A stretch of DNA of 8,819 bases from Marinifilum sp. JC120. Lineage in GTDB: Bacteria; Desulfobacterota; Desulfovibrionia; Desulfovibrionales; Desulfovibrionaceae. The position numbers and the translations under genes are program-made. The notes below the pieces were generated by a model. It ran no database searches. It had not been told where the DNA came from and saw only the letters and a list, made by a program, of their open reading frames with translations. Below, piece after piece: positions 5,289 to 8,819 of this stretch; positions within the stretch are counted from its first letter, which is position 1, and each line of letters starts with the position of its first letter. Location: the NCBI GenBank assembly GCA_004923195.1, contig RDSB01000034.1:1-8819 (forward strand), given 5' to 3'.

Positions 5289-6907
5289 GCTGCGTTCCTG
5301 TTGATATTTTTGTTCCAGTAGGATTTACGCCAAGTACGTTTGGATTCCTCGGTACTGGGCAGCATGGGGCAGAGCGCATCAATGGCTTGCAGCTCTTCAG
5401 GAGTATGTTCAGTCAGCCAAGCTTCAAATTTTTCATCACGGGCAGCCTGTTCGGCTTTTTGGGATTTCTTTTTGTCCAGATCCTGCAATTCACGGATGAC
5501 GGCTTTTTCTTTTTTGGCATTAGCAAGGGCCTGTTCGCTCGGAGTCAGGAATCCCACAGGCCTGCGCCATGTGCCTTTGCTTTTCAGAGTCGCAAAGAGG
5601 TAATTGCAGGGGCCTTTGCGCGCTTCCGGGAAAGTGTCGTGTTCCAGTTCCCATTCAGCGGCATGCAGGGAGTTCTCGATATCGAGGATAGTTTCATCGA
5701 AGGAAAGTCGGTGTTGAACTATCTGGCGGATCTGATCAGGACCAAACCGTTCATCATGGAGTCGAGGCCAAAGGATTTGAAATTCGTCTGTGCTGATCGA
5801 AAGCAGCCTGCGCGCCCAACGTTCTTCTTCATTCTCTTCAGAACCAGATAGATTTTTTATCTGTCTATCTAATACTACCGGGTTTTGATACCGATCAGCA
5901 TTGGTATCAGGCTGCGGAGCTGAATTGTCTTCAGCCCCTGATTGGCAGGGCTTCATGGCTTGTTTGGCGACTAAAACAGCATTGGTAACAGGATACCGAT
6001 CATGTTTGGTATCAAGATCGGTATCATTGCGGTCATGATACCGGTCATGTTCGGTAACACCGGGCTGATACCGATCAGCATCGGTAACAGTCTTAGCGGG
6101 AAAGGCTTGCAACAGCTCTTTCATGCGTCCCATGGGGGCGGTGTTCAGTTTGAGGATTATACCGAAACGAGGGCCGCGTTCGTGTGTCCTTTTGGTGTAT
6201 ATCCCGGCTTCGTGTCCCTGTTTGATGACCCGCCTAGCTGTTACTTCGCTGCAAGCTGCATCTCTGGCAATGGATTGAATTACAAGGGATATCTCGTCCT
6301 GTTCAGTCTGGTCTGCAATTGATGAGATTGTACCGAACACACGCTTGCCCTGATCGGATAAGCGGGAAAAGAGAGTGTCTATATTGTCGGCTAAGTTCAA
6401 AGACTGGGCTGGCTTGGCCTTTTGATCCTGCTTGTTACCGAAGTTGATATGATACCGGTCAGCATTGGTAACACCCTGTGTCTGATACCGATCATGATCG
6501 GTATCAAGCAGCAATCCGTATTCCTGTTTGTAAAGACTCAGGAAGAACTCGCAGCGTTCTTTATATAAGGTAATGATGCTTCCATGCCTGCGTCCGGATT
6601 CGTGATTTTCACGAAGGAAGAGTCCCGCTTTCTCTCCTTTGGGAAGAGTGCGCAGGACGCTCAATTTGCTGCATTTAACACCGTGTTGCAGACTTGAAAC
6701 CACAAAAGGAAACGGCTCATCCATAGTCGGTGCAGACTGGATGAGAGCGGCAAGAATCCTTTTGCCGGTTACGGAAAGACGGTTGTAGAATCCGGCAATA
6801 TCATGGCGCATGAGCTTCCTCAGATGATTGGTATCAGCTTGATTCTGATACTGATCACTGTAGTTGCTAGAGCCTTGAGGTTCGTATTTTCGTGCCGTTG
6901 CATTCAT
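5285..6907 (-). CDS. Duplicated winged-helix-like DNA-binding protein, possible replication initiator or regulator
   Basis: I do not recognise a named family for this 540-residue protein. Residues about 40-116 and 179-257 are copies of one domain: FYNRLSVTGKRI..KLSVLRTLPKGEKAGLFLRE..GRRHGSIITL against LFSRLSDQGKRV..EVTARRVIKQGHEAGIYTKR..GPRFGIILKL. Each has a helix-turn-helix-like core followed by a probable wing, as in winged helices. Linkers before, between and after them carry peptide repeats [DV]-T-x-x-D-R-Y at 135, 146, 274, 284, 299 and 334. The C-terminal part (360-540) is helical and charged, with a Lys/Glu/Ala-rich coiled-coil-like stretch at 457-500. Tandem winged helices plus 22-bp repeats recall iteron initiators (Rep_3 type), but that is inference. 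ATG 6907 has AAGGAATC 6 bp upstream and overlaps the zinc-cluster gene by 41 bp; the end overlaps traF as ATGA. It has no counterpart between traG and traF of RP4. Confidence 0.85.
   Translation of the reverse strand: MNATARKYEPQGSSNYSDQYQNQADTNHLRKLMRHDIAGFYNRLSVTGKRILAALIQSAPTMDEPFPFVVSSLQHGVKCSKLSVLRTLPKGEKAGLFLRENHESGRRHGSIITLYKERCEFFLSLYKQEYGLLLDTDHDRYQTQGVTNADRYHINFGNKQDQKAKPAQSLNLADNIDTLFSRLSDQGKRVFGTISSIADQTEQDEISLVIQSIARDAACSEVTARRVIKQGHEAGIYTKRTHERGPRFGIILKLNTAPMGRMKELLQAFPAKTVTDADRYQPGVTEHDRYHDRNDTDLDTKHDRYPVTNAVLVAKQAMKPCQSGAEDNSAPQPDTNADRYQNPVVLDRQIKNLSGSEENEEERWARRLLSISTDEFQILWPRLHDERFGPDQIRQIVQHRLSFDETILDIENSLHAAEWELEHDTFPEARKGPCNYLFATLKSKGTWRRPVGFLTPSEQALANAKKEKAVIRELQDLDKKKSQKAEQAARDEKFEAWLTEHTPEELQAIDALCPMLPSTEESKRTWRKSYWNKNINRNAA
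5846..5870. repeat. AT-rich inverted repeat beside the 22-bp repeat cluster
   Basis: AGATAGA (5846-5852) and TCTATCT (5864-5870) are perfect inverted arms around an 11-base spacer that contains a run of six T. The stretch 5846-5876 has 7 G/C in 31 bases, clearly more AT-rich than its surroundings. It lies 16 bp from the nearest 22-bp unit, within codons for about residues 346-354 of the duplicated-domain protein. It could be an easily melted region or a small hairpin. Confidence 0.5.
5887..6088. repeat. Cluster of four 22-bp near-palindromic repeats with partial copies
   Basis: Full units lie at 5887-5908, 5992-6013, 6037-6058 and 6067-6088. On the plus strand the pattern is GATACC(G)(A/G)TCA(G/T) followed by an approximate inverted copy ending GGTATC or GGTAAC. 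Half units lie at 5979-5989 (GCATTGGTAAC) and 6016-6025 (GATCGGTATC). Start-to-start distances are 105, 45 and 30 bp, all multiples of three, so every unit is read in one frame as [DV]-T-x-x-D-R-Y. The codons ACC, CGG and TAT are identical in every full unit, suggesting constraint on the DNA and not only on the peptide. This is a candidate iteron or operator array. Confidence 0.8.
6451..6472. repeat. 22-bp near-palindromic repeat in the inter-domain linker
   Basis: The plus strand reads GATACCGGTCA then GCATTGGTAAC, the same unit as the cluster at 5887-6088. It encodes VTNADRY (146-152) just after the first winged-helix-like domain. A further arm, GTTACCGAA, lies at 6434-6442. Confidence 0.75.
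6484..6505. repeat. Perfect 22-bp palindrome of the same repeat family
   Basis: GATACCGATCA (6484-6494) is followed directly by its exact reverse complement TGATCGGTATC (6495-6505). It is the only perfectly symmetric unit, lies 33 bp from the unit at 6451, and encodes DTDHDRY (135-141). A perfect dyad of this size is a typical binding site for a dimeric helix-turn-helix protein. Confidence 0.85.
6826..6857. repeat. Degenerate repeat arms near the start of the duplicated-domain gene
   Basis: GATTGGTATC (6826-6835) and GATACTGATCA (6847-6857) match opposite arms of the 22-bp unit, but in the reverse order and separated by 11 bp. They encode SDQY and DTN at residues 17-27, just before the first winged-helix-like domain. 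They may be relics of units or weak sites. Confidence 0.45.
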
Positions 6908-7304
6908 GGACTGATTCCTTAGAAGTCAGGTCAGTTGAAATTAGATCGCCTGCGTTGATTCCTTCAGGCATCACGCATAGGTCGTCACAGCCGGGGCAGC
7001 GTACCTGCTTGCCCATTCGCATGGCCCGGTGTTTGCCCGGTTCTTTGCATTCTCCAAACATGGGCTTCAGGAGCGGGATCGGCCCTTGTTCAACCTTCAC
7101 CAAAGCGCGCCCAGAAACTTGTTCTGGAGGCAGAAACATGTATGGAATGCGCCCATCTCCATGGCAGACAGAACAACCGGGACGGCCTGTTTTTCTGGTA
7201 CCATTGGCGGCCATCCATGCGGCGCAGGCCGGACAGGTCCGGCAGGCTTCACGCGGGAAGCGCACAGGGAGCAGTGTTTCAATCTCAGTATTCTTCATCT
7301 TCAT
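6867..7304 (-). CDS. Cysteine-rich zinc-cluster protein of unknown function (145 aa)
   Basis: I know no named family for this small soluble protein. Cysteines are arranged as probable zinc ligands: CRTCPAC (21, 24, 27), then CSVCHGDGR (44, 47), which resembles the CxxCxGxG motif of DnaJ zinc fingers, and later Cys86, CPGC (103, 106) and Cys110. This suggests two zinc-binding knuckles, used for DNA, RNA or protein contact. ATG 7304 is preferred because GAGGG lies 8 bp upstream; ATG 7298 and an in-frame ATG at 7340 are alternatives. With this start the gene overlaps the end of traG by 20 bp and the next gene by 41 bp, so its translation is probably coupled to both. Nothing equivalent lies between traG and traF in RP4. 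The basic C-terminus (TKIRTSRL) may help nucleic-acid contact. Confidence 0.8.
   Translation of the reverse strand: MKMKNTEIETLLPVRFPREACRTCPACAAWMAANGTRKTGRPGCSVCHGDGRIPYMFLPPEQVSGRALVKVEQGPIPLLKPMFGECKEPGKHRAMRMGKQVRCPGCDDLCVMPEGINAGDLISTDLTSKESVHECNGTKIRTSRL
6913..6920 (-). promoter_or_regulatory. Ribosome binding site of the duplicated-domain gene
   Basis: The minus strand reads AAGGAATC, 5 bp before ATG 6907 (AAGGA itself is 8 bp away). It lies inside the end of the zinc-cluster gene and supports the 41-bp overlap. Confidence 0.6.
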
Positions 7305-8819
7305 AAACAGGGCCCTCTTCGAGTTCTTCCATCTCAGCATCCAAATCTATTGCCGGCTCATTAGGAGCTGGTGCTTCTTCAATCTGCTCATTAAGTTTGT
7401 CGGATTCAGCAGGGGCCGAAATCTTCGACCGTTCAAGGAATTCAGGATCAAGAAAGAAGAGGATCTGCGTGCCGTAGATTGGAGCAAAGCCGGCGGGGAA
7501 AATAAGCATGTCGCCTGCTTTGAGCATCATTCCGTTACGATCCTTTTCCGCACCGGGAAGTCGCATGCATTCGTCAGGCGTGAGCAGGGCGCGTTTAGCT
7601 TCGGAAATACTCACGTTGGCTCTGTTTAAGTGTCCGGCTCTTGTGCCGGAAATTGAGGTCTTTCTTTGTACGACTGTTGCTTCACCGGTCATCTTGGAAA
7701 GGACTTGTGCAGTTTCAATTTTGTTTGGCGCGTATGCTATGCGCAGATGGCAGTTGCTCATGATGGATTCTTCTTTTCCGTAGGCTGATTGGAGCTGGGC
7801 GAGATCCTGCACGATGATGTAGGCCTTGATTCCGTAGCCGGCCATGAAAGCCAGGGCACGTTCAAATATTTCCATTTTGCCCAGGGAAGTGAACTCATCG
7901 AGCATAAGCAGAAGGCGATACTTGTAGCCGGCTTTGACCGCTCCGTTTGAAAATTCCATTTCCTCAGTCAGCCGGCGCAGAATTATGTTTAGGATTAGCC
8001 GGACCAGCGGACGTAGGCGGTCGATATCTGAGGGTCTGATGACGAGATAAAGTGAAACTGGCTGCTCGGAATTCATGAGGTCAGCGATGCGGAAGTCACT
8101 TCCGGATGTGGATCTGCTGACAACCGGATCGCGGTATAATGACATATTTGCTACGGCAGTGGATACTACTCCAGATAGTTCTGTTCCGGCTTTGTTGAGC
8201 ATTTCACGGGCTGCCGCTGCAATGAATTTTCTGATGGCGACCTTTGAATCGTTATCCATTTCTTCGCCAAAAAGTTCTTCAAGCTGGGCCACATGATCTT
8301 CGTTTAGCATTTCTTCAAACAGCTCAGACATCTCTCTGTTTTCATCGGCAAGCATCAGCGACAGGTCATTTAATGTGGCGTGGGTGCCGGCATTGATCCG
8401 GAAATAAATAAGGCAATGCAGGATCGTTCCCCCAAGAAATGAGAAAGCAGCCTTGTTCCAATAATCCTTGAGTCCTTTGCCGTCCGGGTCGACAATCATG
8501 CTGGCAATGTTCTGGGCATCAGGAATGGCGTGGGGGCCACCAAGCCTGATTTCAGAAAGGGGATTGTAGCGCGCGGAGGTGCCGGTTGTGTCAGTTGGGT
8601 CAAATCTCATAACCTTATGCCCCTGAGTTCTGCGCCAGCCGGAAGTCAACGCCCAGTTCTCACCTTTAATATCAAGGACAATTGAACTTTCATTCCATGA
8701 AAGCAGAGTAGGCAGAACTAGACCGACGCCTTTACCGGAGCGGGTAGGCGCGAATGCCATGATGTGTTCCGGCCCGTTGTGGCGTAAATAACGAAGGATT
8801 TTTTTGTCTTGCCAGCCTC
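7285..8819 (-). CDS. traG: TraG/VirD4-type conjugative coupling protein (5' end outside window)
   Basis: The frame is open to the right edge, giving 510 residues without the N-terminus; the first visible residues (GWQDKKILRYLRHNGPEHIM) continue in frame into the ATG at 8760, so that ATG is internal. Walker A is APTRSGKGVG (residues 23-32 of the visible part) and Walker B is LLMLDEFTSLG with Asp307 and Glu308. VLDIKGENWALT and a conserved Gln-Asp (QDLAQLQSAYG) complete the T4CP fold. The protein is an inner-membrane hexameric ATPase that brings the relaxosome to the type IV secretion channel; the missing N-terminus should hold the membrane helices. The C-terminus is strongly acidic (EMEELEEGPVYEDEEY), a possible relaxosome docking tail. 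It is the first gene of the visible block; a relaxase gene is expected to its right if the RP4 order holds. Confidence 0.96.
   Translation of the reverse strand, partial: GWQDKKILRYLRHNGPEHIMAFAPTRSGKGVGLVLPTLLSWNESSIVLDIKGENWALTSGWRRTQGHKVMRFDPTDTTGTSARYNPLSEIRLGGPHAIPDAQNIASMIVDPDGKGLKDYWNKAAFSFLGGTILHCLIYFRINAGTHATLNDLSLMLADENREMSELFEEMLNEDHVAQLEELFGEEMDNDSKVAIRKFIAAAAREMLNKAGTELSGVVSTAVANMSLYRDPVVSRSTSGSDFRIADLMNSEQPVSLYLVIRPSDIDRLRPLVRLILNIILRRLTEEMEFSNGAVKAGYKYRLLLMLDEFTSLGKMEIFERALAFMAGYGIKAYIIVQDLAQLQSAYGKEESIMSNCHLRIAYAPNKIETAQVLSKMTGEATVVQRKTSISGTRAGHLNRANVSISEAKRALLTPDECMRLPGAEKDRNGMMLKAGDMLIFPAGFAPIYGTQILFFLDPEFLERSKISAPAESDKLNEQIEEAPAPNEPAIDLDAEMEELEEGPVYEDEEY
7313..7317 (-). promoter_or_regulatory. 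Ribosome binding site of the zinc-cluster gene
   Basis: The minus strand reads GAGGG inside the last codons of traG, 8 bp before ATG 7304. It favours 7304 over the alternative starts, but the site is only moderately strong. Confidence 0.5.

Noticed and set aside
5887..6505. CRISPR array
   Set aside because: Repeats are palindromic, imperfect, in coding frame and at irregular distances (30 to 384 bp), with no uniform spacers and no cas genes.
6892..7629. Plus-strand open frame (245 codons) across the traG/zinc-cluster/duplicated-domain overlaps
   Set aside because: Covers parts of three well-supported minus-strand genes and has no convincing product.
8758..8760. ATG at 8760 as the start of traG
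   Set aside because: The frame continues upstream to the window edge with typical TraG sequence (YLRHNGPEH), and starting at 8760 would leave only a few residues before the Walker A motif.

Overview
The window is one tightly packed block of leftward (minus-strand) genes from a conjugative element, either a plasmid or an integrative conjugative element. In transcription order (right to left) it holds: the 3' two thirds of a TraG/VirD4-type coupling protein gene (7285-8819, running off the right edge); a small cysteine-rich gene (6867-7304); a 540-residue protein with a duplicated winged-helix-like domain and a repeat-bearing linker (5285-6907); a TraF-type S26 peptidase (4662-5288); a type IA topoisomerase III (2483-4645); a very acidic 74-residue protein (2236-2460); and a large ArdC/TraC-type antirestriction-primase fusion (1-2243, running off the left edge). 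The plus-strand open frames are antisense shadows of these genes. No intergenic stretch exceeds 22 bp.

The order coupling protein - TraF peptidase - topoisomerase - small protein - primase matches the traG-traF-traE-traD-traC part of the Tra1 region of IncP plasmid RP4, so this is probably the DNA-processing half of a P-type conjugation system. Two genes without an RP4 counterpart, the zinc-cluster protein and the duplicated-domain protein, sit between traG and traF. Genes overlap or nearly touch (20, 41, 4 and 8 bp overlaps; 16 and 22 bp gaps) and most have a clear Shine-Dalgarno sequence, so one polycistronic message with translational coupling is likely. No promoter or rho-independent terminator is evident inside the window.

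Two non-coding layers stand out. First, the 540-residue gene contains six copies of a 22-bp (near-)palindrome, one of them perfect, all read in the same frame as a [D/V]-T-x-x-D-R-Y peptide. Codons for Thr, Arg and Tyr are invariant across copies, and an AT-rich inverted repeat lies beside the cluster. This resembles an iteron array inside an initiator gene, or an operator array for the protein it encodes. Second, a 124-bp imperfect palindrome lies between traF and topB. It supplies the last 41 codons of traF and ends just before the topB ribosome binding site; removing it in silico restores a shorter TraF that stops just upstream of the topB start.

Base composition looks close to balanced. 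The style of the 124-bp palindrome and of the proteins suggests a Desulfovibrio-like (Desulfobacterota) host, but that is a recollection-based guess and the window contains no chromosomal marker gene.
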